From the NCBI GenBank assembly GCA_951799425.1, contig OX637392.1, positions 51,866,593 through 51,930,592 on the forward strand: a DNA stretch of 64,000 nucleotides, read 5' to 3'. Below the pieces are notes generated by a model. It worked only from the letters and a program-made list of their open reading frames with translations, searched no databases and was not told the DNA's origin. Below, one piece after another: positions 33,932 through 45,772 of this stretch. Both the position numbers and the translations under genes were made by a program. The first letter of the stretch is position 1, and each line of letters opens with the position of its first letter. The stretch comes from Ilex aquifolium (taxonomy: Eukaryota; Streptophyta; Magnoliopsida; Aquifoliales; Aquifoliaceae).

Positions 33932-34515
33932 TGATGATGCACAAATTAGTTTTGTACACCACCTGTCAAGTGATTAGAAATAAAAGCAGTAATTAAAGTT
34001 GAGAGTGAAGACAAGAATTATAGTAGTTCGATCAATGTGACCTACGTCCACTTTTAAATGACTAGGATTGTCGGGATGCTTTATTAGCTCAAGGGTGTAG
34101 GGAGAGTCGAGAGTACAAGCTTAGAGAGGAAGAGGAGATATGTGCTCAGTTAAGTGTCATGCCCCCCAAGTGTTGGTGGGGCTTGTATTTTATAGTCGTC
34201 CCCTAACAGATTGAGGCGATTTAATAGCAATTATCTAATTATTCTGGTGGGGCTTGCAATTTCTCCTCAACGGGTGAGACCGTTGAAGTGCTCTCCATGA
34301 GACTCGGTCAAAGGAAGAGGAAGGTTGACCGCTTCCAAGGTGGTGGAGGTGAGGGTCTTGAGTGCTCTCTTGATGTCGTAGCCAAGCTGATGTAGCTCCC
34401 TGATGAATCTGACTGGACTTGGACCATATTGAGTCTGCTGGGTCTTTATAAGTTTGAACTCTTGATTATGGTTGGGCTTTCAACATGGATTTGGCCATTT
34501 GGGCCTGCCCCATCA
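33932..34515 (-). repeat. Left (3') LTR of element 3
   Basis: 584 bp, the same length as the right copy. By eye about nine in ten positions agree. Confidence 0.88.
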
Positions 34516-34739
34516 TTTGCCCCCCAATGTCCCGTGTCTAAGGAAACTTGGAGAAGGGGGCATTTGTTTGAATCTTGAGCTCTGGGTGGTGGAGATTCCT
34601 TCTTGAAATCTTTGGAGACCCAAGGTTGGGGATTCTTGAGTTTGAGCACTGAGCATTTCGATCAATGTCGACTGAAGAGACAACACCCATTGCTGTTGAA
34701 GAGGAAATAGACGATATTGGTGAGGTGAGCCAAGGCAAT

Positions 34740-35290
34740 TGAGTGGGGGGCCAAGAAGGCAAGCACAAGGCGCCTTGGGCGCTGCCTGGCGCGGCTATTT
34801 AGTTCGATGGAGGGCGAGCGCGCCATGGGCTCCTTGCCATGGGCGTTGCCGAGAAGAGGTCTCCCGATAGGCAAACTTTGGTTGAGCGTGGCAGGACACA
34901 AATAGGCGCGTCCTTAGTGATAGGCGAGCTCTCGGTGCTGAATGAGGAGAGGACCTATTGTAGGTGAGGTGGCATCCCAGGCGGGGACCAAGCTGCTGGG
35001 TGAGCCAGCCCTTCGCACACTAAGGATGTCCGATGTTTGTGGAGAGACAGCGTTGGGCGCCCTTGAGGCTAACGCGAGATAGGAGAGAGAGTGCCTGGGT
35101 GCCCCTTTGGGCGTGCATGGTGCTGAGCCGTGTGCTGCGCTGGGCGAGCGCTTGTTGTGCACGAAAAGGGGGTTCTAAGCGCTCATCTAGGCTCTGTTTT
35201 GAGCAATATGGGCGAGCAAGAAGCCTTGGGCGCCTCTTTGGGCACTGACTTGTGGAACTTGAGTAAGCAGGAGGTGAGGCATGCTGACCC
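34740..35290. other. GC-rich segment of element 3
   Basis: GGGCGAGC and GCGCCTTGGGCG words dominate. It corresponds in position to GC-rich parts of elements 1 and 2. No coding domain is recognised. Confidence 0.5.
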
Positions 35291-35309
35291 GGGCGAGCAG
35301 CTGATTTTT

Positions 35310-35460
35310 ATATTTTTTTTTACTTCGAGAAGCCAAAACATCTGTTTTGGGGACTTTTTTGGACTTTTAACAGCATCAGTCACATCTTTAGTTGTGAGTC
35401 TTGTAGGGATCGTTGATAGCTACGATTTGATATATTATAAGCCCCATTTGGAGCACCTTG
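35310..35460. repeat. Single copy of the 240-280 bp repeat found tandemly in element 2
   Basis: It contains AACAGCATCAGTCA, CTACGATTTGATATATTATA and GCCCCATTTGGAGCACCTTG, as in element 2. Confidence 0.75.
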
Positions 35461-35694
35461 GGCGAGCCTGAGGTTGCTTGGGCGAGCCGGGGCTGCCTTG
35501 GGCTCCTTGGGCAAGCCTGGGGCTGTCTTGCGCTAGTACCCAGGAGCAGGTGCCAGATGGATGAGGCCCGATTGTTGACATTCAATTTAATGTAGTCTCA
35601 AGGGTTGCTGACGAACTGAGTTTCAAGATCCTGTCTAAAGGTGGCAAAAACAATGTTATTCTAAACATTAAAATATTTAACATGGTTACCTGGA

Positions 35695-36005
35695 GAGAGG
35701 TAAGCTGCTTGCGTGAGAGCAAAGACAGAGTCTGAGGATTGCTCGTGAGAGAGCTACACCTTTTGAGACCGAGCTTTTGGCGACCCATGAGAGAGTCTTT
35801 AAGCTTGAGATATAGACTGCCTGTTTGAGAACAGTGCAAAGGCAAAGCTTTTGGCGACCCGCGAGAGAGCCGCTAAGCTGGATATATAGGCTGCCTGTTT
35901 GAGAACAGTGCAAAGGCCAAGCTTTTGGCGACCCGCGAGAGAGCCGCCAAGCTGGACATATAGGCTGTTTGTTTGAGAGCAGTGTAGAGGCAGGTCAAGC
36001 TTTTG
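35695..36005 (+). pseudogene. Coiled-coil exon relic amplified as tandem repeat (element 3)
   Basis: The plus strand carries TTTTGAGACCGAGCTTTTGG followed by CGACCCATGAGAGAGTC, as in element 2, then three tandem units with GGCGACCCGCGAGAGAGCCG and GCCTGTTTGAGAACAGTGCA. This is the same derivative of the antisense exon D. Confidence 0.6.
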
Positions 36006-37132
36006 GCGATCTGTGAGATGATTCACCTCGCCTGGACTTGTTGATTTCCTCAGCATTCATATATTTTTGAGCTTTTGCCATTAGTTCTGGCATGCTCTTT
36101 GGTGGTCGCTTCATTACTGAAAAGAGGAAACTAAATGAGCGGAGGTCTCCCAAAAAGACGGTCATGGTGACTTTGTCATGGAGGTCCTCGATTTGGAGGA
36201 CCTCCTCGTTAAAACGAGTGAGGTAACTTCTCACACTCTCGTCTCGATCCTGCTTTATGTTGAGCAGGTGGGTGGCAGGCTTCTGGTGTCGACGTCCTCC
36301 AATGAAGTGGGACACGAAGGACCTGCTCAGCTCAGCAAATGAGCCAATGGAGGCTGGGGAGAGCTTGGCGAACCATTGCCGTGCTGATCCCTTCAAAGTG
36401 GTTGGGAACGCTCTGCACATGATTTCGTCGGGGACATTGTGCAACTGCATCAAGGTCTTATAAGTTTCAAGGTGATCCAATGGATCATTCGTACCGTCAA
36501 AAGTTTCGATGGAGGGCATCTTGAATTTCTGGGGAAGTGGGTAGTTCATCACGTCAGGTACGAAGGGCGTGTCGGTTCGCCTAATGAGGTAGTCCACCGT
36601 CTCGGGTCCTTGTGCCTTCATGGCGTTGAAGACGTCACCCAGTTGATTTTGCACCTCTTTTATTTTTTTGTCCCAGTGGTTGGGAGCTCCTTTTGGAATT
36701 ATCATGGAAATGGTTTTCGTGCTCCATGCTTTGGTTTTGACCCTCATCCTCTTGGAAAAGAGAGTTTCCATCATGAGAAGCTGGAGCTGGAGGAGGAGGT
36801 GGAGGTCCCTCATGGGGAGCTCCCCTGTGTGGGGCACCCAAGGGGACTCCCAAGGGGGTGCCCAGATGCGGAGCACCCTTGTTGGGAGCTCCTTGACACC
36901 CAAGGCGTGGAGCTCCTCTCACTTGAGGTCCAGGTTGTGCTCCTCCTTGCCCAGCTAGCATTAGTTGCAGGATCTGCTGATTTTGGGCCACAAGTTGTTG
37001 CATGGTCTCCAACATTTGTTGCATATTTGGGACAGGAACAATTGGGACATGATTGGTTGGTGGAGGGGCAACCTCTTCCTCTCATGGTGGATTATCCTCA
37101 GGTTGATTCATCGATATGGTGGTGATCGCCAT
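35995..37132 (-). pseudogene. Gag relic of element 3
   Basis: A start-like ATG at 37132 (MAITTISMNQPED) is followed by a TGA after NPP. The core frame 36903-35995 includes KGAPNHWDKKIKEVQNQLGD, KFKMPSIETFDGTNDPLDHL, CRAFPTTLKGSARQWFAKL and FNEEVLQIEDLHDKVTMTV, a well-preserved capsid-type gag domain. The Pro-rich N-terminal part (37024-36635) is in another frame. It ends before any Cys/His knuckle. Possibly long enough to have been functional recently, but stops and shifts are present. Confidence 0.8.
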
Positions 37133-37195
37133 AGGTTCAACAGAGAAAGTGATTAGAAGTGAGAAGTTTGTCGATTCCCACAGATAGCGTCAAAC

Positions 37196-37779
37196 TGATG
37201 ATGCACAAATTGGCTTTGTACATCACCTGTCAAGTGATTGGAAGTAAAAACAGTAATTAAAGTTGAGAGAGAAGACGAGAATTATAGTAGTTCGGTTAAT
37301 GTGACCTGCGTCCACTTTTAAATGACTAGGACTGCCGGGATACTTTATTAGCTCAAGGGTGTAGGAAGAGTAGAGAGTACAAACTTAGAGAGGAAGAGGA
37401 GATATGTGCTCAGTTAAGTGTCATGCCCCCCAAGTGTTGGTGGGGCTTACATTTTATAGTCGTCCCCTAACATATTTGGGCGACTTAATAGCAACTATCT
37501 AACTATTCTGGTTGGACTTGCGACTTCTCCTCAACGGGTGAGACCGTTGATGTGCTCTCCATGAGACTCGGTCAAAGGATGAGGAAGATTGACCGCTTCC
37601 AAGGTGGTGGAGGTGAGGGTCTTGAGTGCTCCCTTGATGTCATAGCCAAGCTGATGTAGCTCCCTGATGAACCTGACTAGACTTGGACCATATTGAGTCT
37701 GTTGGGTCTTTATAAGTTTAAACTCTTGATTATGGTTGGACTTTCAACATGGATTAGGCCATTTGGGCCAGGCCCATCA
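37196..37779 (-). repeat. Right (5') LTR of element 3
   Basis: 584 bp, complete tips TGATGATGCAC...GGCCCATCA, followed by the duplicated AGTTC. Confidence 0.88.
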
Positions 37780-37784
37780 AGTTC

Positions 37785-39497
37785 CATTAACACCCACCGA
37801 GACTTAATGTCAGATGAAGTAACAAAATTTGAAACAAAGAGGATCTATATCCAAGGCTAGAGCCAGAGTACTAGCCCACCATGAATTCTTTTTTCGATCA
37901 TCAACACTCCATTTCGACAATTTCTTCCTTCTGTCTTATTTCAAATCCTTGATCAATTGTGAATACTATTTGATACTTTATTTTGAGTGCTCAATTTTAA
38001 ATTACCCTAATTTTCATAAAAAGTAACAATTTGTCAATTTCTTATTATATATGCCAACGCCACACTTATCATTTTTTGGCCTTGTGTCTTTAATGAATTT
38101 CCATTAGCCCACTCAGAAATAAATTTCGGGCTCCGCCCCTGTCTATATCCAAAGTAATATATGAAACTACTAACATAATACTCTTTAGTGTTAACTTAAT
38201 TCATTGACTTAGTCCATCACATGGATTAGTAATGGGTCCTAGCCAGTATTGGTCTCACTACCAATCCAATGACAATTATTGATTAGTTCAACAAATTAGA
38301 TCAGTAAATTAAGTCTAACTATTATCGCTTAACTACTAATGCATGATGACATTTGTTAGAAAATAGGTTTTGCTTGCTTTAATATGCAATTTACTAAGAA
38401 GTAACTCATCCACCCTATAGGGTACAACAACCTTCTTCTTCTCTCTCTCTCCCTCTCTCTCTTTATATCTCTCTCTCTACTTACTAGTAATCATGCCCTC
38501 ATCTCATGGCGAAGACAGAAAATTTTAAGTCGGATAATGATAAAATGTATAACTTTTTCTTGGCTTCGACTTAGATGGTTAAGAAGTGTGTTTAGCGGTA
38601 TTTTAATTTAAAATTATGGCAAACAAAAAAATAATAATAATACGAAAATTTAATTCACTCTGCAATAAATATCGTCCTCTCCGACCTTTTTTCTCATGTA
38701 CTCCCTCTTAAGTGTATTTGAGGTTTTCTTTTGTTCAGGTCTAACAACATCTAGGAATTGGAATTCGTACCTAAAATACATGTATTATTTATATTGTGAT
38801 ATTTTGAATTGTTCGGTCACAATCAATGCATTATTCAATAGCATGGAAGGGCACATGCCTTTGAAAACTTGCATTGTTTCCTAAATTTGTGAATTCTATC
38901 ATTTCCCTACCAACATACCTGTAGAGAGACATGCTTGTAAATATGGATTTTTGGCCCCCACAAAGAAAAATTTTCGGCTTCATTATCTTTGGTTGTTGGG
39001 TACTAATCATTTTATAACGGCTTTGATTTGACGTCCCTAAGTGATCCCTTATGAAGTCTTTTTTGTTGGGCTTAGGCACACACGGAACAATAAACAATAA
39101 ATAAAAAACAAAACAAAACAATAACAACTCCGAGATTTACATGATTTCGTGAAATTGGAAGTACCTCCACGCCTCACACCCTCATTATACTTTGAAGAAA
39201 GAGAGGGATACAGGTTATAATTGTTTTTAAAAACTAGCACAATATACATGTGTTACAATAATCAGGAATAATAAACAAACAATAAAATAACCAAAAAAAT
39301 CTTACTTTATCTAACTCACGAGGCTCCCCCTCCACCCCTAAAGGTTGACATTCCTCAAATATGAGACCAGTCAGATCACTTTATGATGTAAACCTGGAAA
39401 AATGACAAGCATCATTTTGGAGTTGGATAAATATTGTAGTTTTGCTTAATGATTTATTTACTTATTTGAATATAAGTTTGTATTTATCTTTTTGGTA
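37785..39497. other. Intergenic sequence
   Basis: No gene is recognised. There is a C/T-rich repeat at about 38434-38480. The open frames at 38696-39249 show no known motif and are not supported. Confidence 0.35.
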
Positions 39498-40010
39498 ATA
39501 GGGTTATGTTTTTTTTTTTTTGAACACACACTAGACACAACCTCTTAAAAGAGGAAGTGCCCAGTGAGATAGGGTTATGTTAAGAGTCTTAATTTCAGGG
39601 TTTGATTTTCGTATATAAAGGGTTTTTTTTTTTCAGACTTGAATTATTAATTGAGTACTAAGAATTGCTTTTCTCCTCCTAATTTTAAAGTTGTGAGTGT
39701 CATCTAATTTGATGGAAGAATTGTCTTGCTATTGTTACTTCTTGGATTATGGAGGAGTTTTGCCATCTTGATTTTGCTCTATTGGAGTACTTTTGCTTTG
39801 ATAACTCTCTCGAGGAAAGTTTTTCCGAGAGAGAATGATGAGGATTGTGTTAGGTTTGTTTTAAAATTTATCTAATTATTAGAATATTAGTTAGTACTTA
39901 TCTTTTTAGTATTAAAGATATGTTAGGAGTCTTACTTCTAGGGTTTGATTTCCCCATATAAACAGATTGATGGAAGGGTTTTATTCAAATTTGAAGTGAT
40001 TGAAAATTGA
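39480..40010. repeat. Pair of related direct repeats, possibly ends of a decayed small retroelement
   Basis: TACTTATCTTTTTAGTAT...TTAGGAGTCTTACTTCTAGG (about 39893-39985) resembles TATTTATCTTTTTGGTAAT...AAGAGTCTTAATTTCAGGG (about 39481-39620, excluding the inserted 58 bp). They could be LTRs of a TRIM-like element or a simple segment duplication. Confidence 0.4.
39511..39568 (-). mobile_element. Very short 5'-truncated non-LTR insertion with poly-A and 13-bp duplication
   Basis: The 58-bp insert reads on the minus strand CTCACTGGGCACTTCCTC ... GTGTGTGTTC followed by A(11). Both sides carry ATAGGGTTATGTT (39498-39510; 39569-39581), a perfect 13-bp target duplication. A poly-A tail and long duplication are hallmarks of LINE-mediated insertion (SINE or LINE 3' end). 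Confidence 0.8.
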
Positions 40011-40415
40011 CTCCAAACAGAACTCTACTACTAAAAAGTTAAGTACTAACTAGTTTTTAAATAATTAAATAAATTTATAAACAAATCTATAATATTTATC
40101 CATCTCCATCACCTTTGCTACTAAGGAAGGGAGTTTGGAAATATTAAGGCAATCATTTTCTGTCTATTGTTTTTTCCCCATCACCTTTCAGTAAGTTTAG
40201 CTCTACTTTGTATTGATTCAATTCGGAGGCATTTTTATAATAATCATCGTTAAAAACTTACAGATGTTCAGTACCTAAAAATCGGAACCCTTATTATCTT
40301 GCACAAAAAAGAAAACAAGGTGAATTAATGCTCGTTATCATACTACTGTTACCATCATTTTTTATTTATAATTAGCGGAACTTTTATTGATTATATTGTT
40401 ACTTTTGATTTACAG

Positions 40416-40479
40416 TTATTCCCCAAGTCATGATTTGAGGGGTCGAATACCTGCAGAAATCGGATATCTCACTAATCTG
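40416..40479 (+). pseudogene. Isolated leucine-rich-repeat exon fragment
   Basis: After an acceptor-like TTGATTTACAG the frame reads SHDLRGRIPAEIGYLTNL, a plant LRR (LxxNxLxGxIPxxIGxLxxL with small changes). It is cut directly by LINE-like sequence. In LRR-VIII-2 kinases LRRs are encoded on short exons of this sort, so it may belong with the signal-peptide exon at 26442 or the kinase at 0.2-2.9 kb. Confidence 0.45.
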
Positions 40480-40559
40480 ATACAAAGAACAAATGGAACA
40501 AATGGAAAATAGAAACTAAAACTCAGTCAAGGTAAAGGAAAAAGAAAATAGTCCTACTA

Positions 40560-40985
40560 AGTACAAAGCATTTCATTAATACGGCTCACATACTTGGGCC
40601 TGATGGTCTTTAATCAAGAATAGCGACATTCCTTCAAAACCCTTCGATGTTGAAGCCCAAAGAGAAACCAATAAAGTTATTTTATCCCACACATCTTCCC
40701 AAGGGGATTCTCTATCATCAAAGATCCTCCCATTCCTTTCCAACCCTATCGCCCGAAAACAAAGCCGATATTGCACAATCTATAAGACCTTGCCTTTACT
40801 ACTAGAACCAAAACCCTTGAATTTATTGACAAATACCAAGTCACAGGTTCTTGGAAACACCCAAGGTATTGCAACATTCGTCAGAAGTCTATTCCACAAT
40901 TTAGAGACAAAGGAACAATGTAAGAACAAGTGGTCCATGGCTCCATGCGCTCTACATCCTTCTTGCAAAGGATACACCCAATGTT
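40560..40985 (-). pseudogene. LINE reverse-transcriptase C-terminal scrap (zinc-binding zf-RVT type)
   Basis: The two minus frames, separated by one stop near 40779, read DHLFLHCSFVSKLWNRLL and then ERNGRIFDDRESPWEDVWDK followed by LVSLWAS. This H-x-F-L-H-C ... LW and ERN-x-R-x-F pattern is the C-terminal end of plant L1-type LINE ORF2. It is a truncated copy. Confidence 0.75.
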
Positions 40986-40989
40986 ATCT

Positions 40990-41620
40990 AGATCATGGAT
41001 CGATTTGGAATGGTACTTCTTTTAATACACAGTATAATGGGGGTAGATTTAGTTGGTTCGCTATTTTGGTTTGTGATTCGTTTTGTAACTTCTGTAGAAT
41101 AATATATCCGTATACACGTAATTAAAAATATTTATTTTATATTTTCTGATAAATATTGTCAAAATATGAATTGAAAAAAAATACCAAAATAAAAAAATGG
41201 ATAGAGTTTAGATTTGGGGTTGGGATTATGATGTGAGATTACTTAGATCATGAATCAATTTGTAGTTTTAGTTATAATTTGGAGTCGAGACTTTCAGCGA
41301 TTTGGATCACGAACCCATCTCATTTCGGGTTGTGCGACCCAGTTCATGAGATGCTAGGGGTATCTATGATCCCGGTATCTATGGCTACACCGTGGGGATG
41401 CAACAAAATTTGTAGATCTGCTACAAATTGCTATTTAGAGTAAGAATCAACATATTTTAATTAATCTTAAGCAATAAATAACAAGAAAAAGCACTAGATG
41501 AAACAAGAACATAATAATTTCTAGGGCAAAAAGACCCAACAAAGACAGAAAATCAGGTTTTCTAGATTAAGGATAAGAAAAAACTGCTACAAAGACTCAT
41601 AAAGAGGTATTTATACTATA
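40990..41620. other. Intergenic sequence
   Basis: No gene recognised; A+T-rich with no clear repeat ends. Confidence 0.3.
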
Positions 41621-41628
41621 GTTATAAC

Positions 41629-41731
41629 TAAGGATCAAAATATCGTTTCGAAACGATCGAAACATCCGAAACATTTCCGTTTCCAAGGAGACCGAAACGA
41701 ATAAGTGATGAAATCGAAATTTTGATCTTTG
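41629..41731. mobile_element. Tiny hAT-like MITE (103 bp) with perfect 8-bp duplication
   Basis: The ends TAAGGATCAAAATATCGTTT and (inverted) CAAAGATCAAAATTTCG are inverted repeats. Both flanks are GTTATAAC (41621-41628; 41732-41739). CGAAAC words recur inside. Confidence 0.75.
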
Positions 41732-41748
41732 GTTATAACAACCCTAAC

Positions 41749-42946
41749 CAAGGATAAAAAAGGCATGTCGAAACACATGAAACGCAAGTGACATTTTGGT
41801 TTCCTGAGTAACCAAAACAAAAAGGGGGTAGAAAATGGGAATTTTTTTGCTTCGATCGAAACAACATTGTTTCGTGTCATTTCAAGCAATTGAAATAGGC
41901 AATTGATTTGACAGAAAACAAAAAAAAAACAAATAGAAGAAAGAGACAAAGAAAAGGAACAAACTAACATAGTGAAGAAAGAGGAGGAGGAGGAAAATAA
42001 CAAATAGTACCACCAGAATCGTGCAAGCGGAGGTGGAAGAAGCCAGCCACACACTGCCATGGACCTATTTAGATTTGAGCTCTCAGCCATTGGTAGGTAA
42101 CTTCTTCTTCTTCAAATCTCCTCTTTTTCTTCGTTCTTTCCTCTTCCATCTCCCCTTCTTGCCTACAGATCCAGCGTTCTCTCTCTCTCGATCAATCGAT
42201 CTTTGTCACACACACAGCCCTAATCTCTTTTTTCTTTTTATTTTGAATAGTCAGTGACCGGTGACCTTAACACCCCCTCGTCTCTCTCTCTTTCTCTCGC
42301 TCTCTCTCTCTCTCACTCAGAGACAAACATGTGTCGATTTTTTCGGAAGGTGACAGACGTGTGTCTATTAATTATTAAATATTTTTTTTTCTTTTTCTTT
42401 ACTCTTCAATAAAAATTGTTAAAAATTGTATTTGCAAACAAAAAAACTATTAAAATTAGTTATTATATGTCCTCTTAACATATTAGCCCAATGCCTTGTA
42501 TTTTATTATTTGTCAAACTATAAAATTAGCCCACTGCTTAATTTGTTATTGATGGTCAAATTATCATAATAGCCTACTTTCCATATTTATTTACAATCTT
42601 CGATTGACTTTAAGTGGTAACAATATTAGCCCATTATCCATTTAATTAGAATTTGCTATCAAATATTAAAACTATGCACATAATAATTTTTTCTTAACTA
42701 TATATTATAATCTTTTTTCCTCCCCAACTTAATGTTATTTGTGATAAGTGAGTGTTAAGACAATAAATATGCTCAAATAGTTACTTATTAAGCTTATTTA
42801 GGCAAATATAAATATTTTAAATTATGTTTCCATCTGTTTTCACAAGTGTCCAGATTTTTTCCCAATTTTTACTGTTTCCGAAATATTTCTGTTTCCAGGC
42901 TGACCGAAACGATACATCGTAACGCATTTTGCATTTTTTATCCTTG
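41749..42946. mobile_element. hAT-like non-autonomous element of the same family as the 103-bp MITE
   Basis: The ends CAAGGATAAAAAAGGC and (inverted) CAAGGATAAAAAATGC are inverted repeats. Flanks ACCCTAAC (41741-41748) and GCCCTAAC (42947-42954) match 7/8. CGAAACG words are frequent near both ends. The minus-strand frame at 41635-42090 crosses both elements and looks like composition only. No transposase is visible. Confidence 0.65.
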
Positions 42947-44267
42947 GCCCTAACATCCTAGCCCTTGATCACCTTAATGACTCTTTAATCCTAACCCTCC
43001 AAAATAATTAAAAACTCACATGACAGTCACTTGACTTTATAAAAAGATTAGGACCATAAATACAATCTATAAGATTCATATAAAATATAAAATGTTGTAG
43101 AAAATAAAAAGATAATTAAAAAATCTGCTAACTAAGGTTTAAGCTAAGCCTATTAGTGGGTTCGCTTGGTCTTGAAAAACTTCTTGGATGCTCCCACATC
43201 AACCCCTCCTAGTTGGAAGAAACTCGACTCCAACGAGAAAGTCTCCACAACTTCATTGTAAACCTTTAGATCAATTCCTTTCAACTCCTTCTTGGCAATC
43301 CATGTACTTTCACTAGCTGGTTTGCTCAACCGTGTCACCAAGGATCGTCTATATTGATTCCCTCTCCTTGATTCAACTCTTTGACGTCCAACACATCTTT
43401 GACAACATCCGATTGAGCCTTTGGAAGTTGTTTAACTTAAACCTTTCTTGAAATTTCTTTTCCATCAAATCCCTCAAACACATACAAGACACATTAAAGA
43501 GAGAGCTAATTTACAAATCTGGTGGTAATTCCAACATATATGTGTTGGAGCTAATTTTCTCCAGCACCTTGCATGGTCCAAACTTTCTTGACCTAAGCTT
43601 TTGGTAAGTGCCCTTAGGAAATCTATCTCATCTCAAATGCACTAACACCATGTCACCTTCTTCAAAATCCTTAGCTCGCCGATGTTGATTAGCTGTTATT
43701 GCATAGGATTCATTACTAAACGTATTGGCTGCCTTCACTTCCTCTTGAACTCTTCTAATATAATATGCACAAGCCTCTCCATCTTCACCCACTCTAGTCT
43801 CTTGTGGTGGTGGTACTAGGTCAAGAACAAGTTGAGGTTTGAGCCCATAAGCTGCCTCAAATGGAGTTTTCTTCGTAGTTCTGTCCATCGAATTATTGTA
43901 GGCAAATTCAGCTTGTGGTATAATAGATGTAATACCCCAAATTTTTGAAATAGATATATATAACTTAGTTTAGGTCAATTTGTGATATTATTTTTTAAAA
44001 GGGATGTTAGTGTAATTAATGAATAAGGAACTGTAGGGTTTTTTTTATTTTGTATATATATATATATAGGCAGTCAAAATAGGGCAAAACAAAAAAAAAA
44101 AAAAAAAAAAGAAAGAAAGAAGGATTCTGCCGCTCGATCGATCGAGAGAGGGAAGGAAAAAAAAAGAAGGGATTTGGACTCATTAAAGGTATGAATTCAT
44201 TAATTATTGGTAGGTTGTAAGTTATTCAAATACAGAGTATTAAGGTTATCATAAATAGTGATAAGGA

Positions 44268-44271
<4 letters not shown>

Positions 44272-44339
<68 letters not shown>
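44272..44339. repeat. TA microsatellite in the solo LTR
   Basis: An uninterrupted (TA)n run of about 68 bp, likely length-variable. Confidence 0.95.
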
Positions 44340-44342
<3 letters not shown>

Positions 44343-45444
44343 CATGGTGAAGAATAGTGATGAATGTACAAATGGGTTTTATTGGAAGTTGTTAATTTAA
44401 GTGTTTTGAAATCTAGTATAGATTTATTATTTTTGAGGCCTTTAAAAAATTTATTTAATGTCTTACAAAGCAAAAAGAAAACAAAAGAGAAGAAGGAAGA
44501 AAAGTTGCAGAACCTGCAACTTTCGGTGGGTGAAGAAGATGGATTACTTTTAATTACAAAAATATACCCTTTAGTTTTAAATAGCTTTGTTTTGACCCCT
44601 TTTACTTTTATAAATTCAATTTTTGATCACCATGGAACTTGGTAATTTATAAAACTGACCCAATATGTTTGAAACAAATATGGTCATTTCAAAACAGCTC
44701 CCGAGTCTTGAAAAATTTCTGAAATTTTGAAACGACCCCTAAAAGTTTTGATTAAGTGTTTAAAAATCAATGGTTATTCTAATAAATCAAATTGAGGTTG
44801 TATTTTAGAAAAATAGGTATCTAGAACCTTAAATAATATTCTGAAAAATTTATGGCAGGCCATAAAACAGAAAATTCGTTTTTAAGGAAATTACACTTTG
44901 ACCCCAAAAGTTTCAAAAATTATGATTTGACCCCAAAATTTTAGAAACTTTTTTCTAAACAGTCCAGAATACTTCTACACCATATTACCTCGTATTATAA
45001 AGGATATTTAAATGTAAAATATATATTAAGTATATATCAATGGGTACGAAGTATAAAAATTAAATATAGAATTGCGAAACGATTAAGTTAGGAATAGAGC
45101 TTGATTGTTATATGTTATTTTGGATTAGGTGGTGATTGCATTGAGATTGAGAAAAAGTGCTTTGAATTGGATTTTGGAATCAAGATGAGTAGTTTACTAC
45201 TTCTTTTGGGAGAATTTTCTATATTAAATGTGTGGGTGCGTGTGTGTGGATTTTTCATATATATGATATATGTATTGATGTTTGAGGTTGCAATTAAATG
45301 TTTTAAAATTGTGAACTGTTATATATGTGAATTTTGGAAAACTTATGAGATAATTTTATGTCATTGCTTTGGTGATGAAAGGAAAATTTTGTGTGCGTTG
45401 GGACTAAAACTACAGTTTTGGTGTGTGTGAAAATCATGTTTATG

Positions 45445-45772
45445 AGACGGGGACTGGGTTACCAGGTCTAAATGGTAACGAGATTGTATACTGTCGTGGT
45501 CGGTATAGGGATGTGCACATAGGAGCTAGTTACCAGACTAATGGTAACAAGAGACGGACCCAGTCATCAGGCTAGTGATGACAAGAGACGAGGCCAGTTA
45601 CCAGACTAGTGGTAACAAACATGATTTGACAAATGTATTTGAGACTGAATTTGTGTGAGTGTTTTGGATTATAAATGTCTTTTCATTTATAAAGTTATTT
45701 GTGAAAATGAGTGGGTGTTTTGGGTTATAAATGTCTTTTCATTTATAAAATTATTTGTGACAATGAGATCAT
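45445..45772. repeat. Two tandem repeats in the solo LTR
   Basis: At 45445-45620 a 30-45 bp unit with GTTACCAGACTAGTGGTAAC and GAGACG recurs about four times; each unit contains its own small inverted repeat (TTACCA/TGGTAA). At 45645-45772 a unit of about 62 bp (TTATAAATGTCTTTTCATTT) is present twice. Confidence 0.85.

Larger units (their letters stand above)
33932..37779 (-). mobile_element. Gag-only LTR retrotransposon 3, non-autonomous
   Basis: Two LTRs of equal length (584 bp: 33932-34515 and 37196-37779), each TGATGATGCACAAATT...CCCATCA, and a perfect 5-bp duplication AGTTC (33927-33931; 37780-37784). Minus-strand gag is present, pol absent. Just inside the left LTR the minus strand reads ACATTGGGGGGCAAA, a good polypurine tract; the primer-site region sits at 37176-37195. 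LTR differences are mostly transitions, so this is not a young insertion. Confidence 0.9.

Noticed and set aside
41635..42090. 151-residue minus frame rich in Ser and Phe
   Set aside because: It spans the border of two hAT-like elements and has no recognisable motif.
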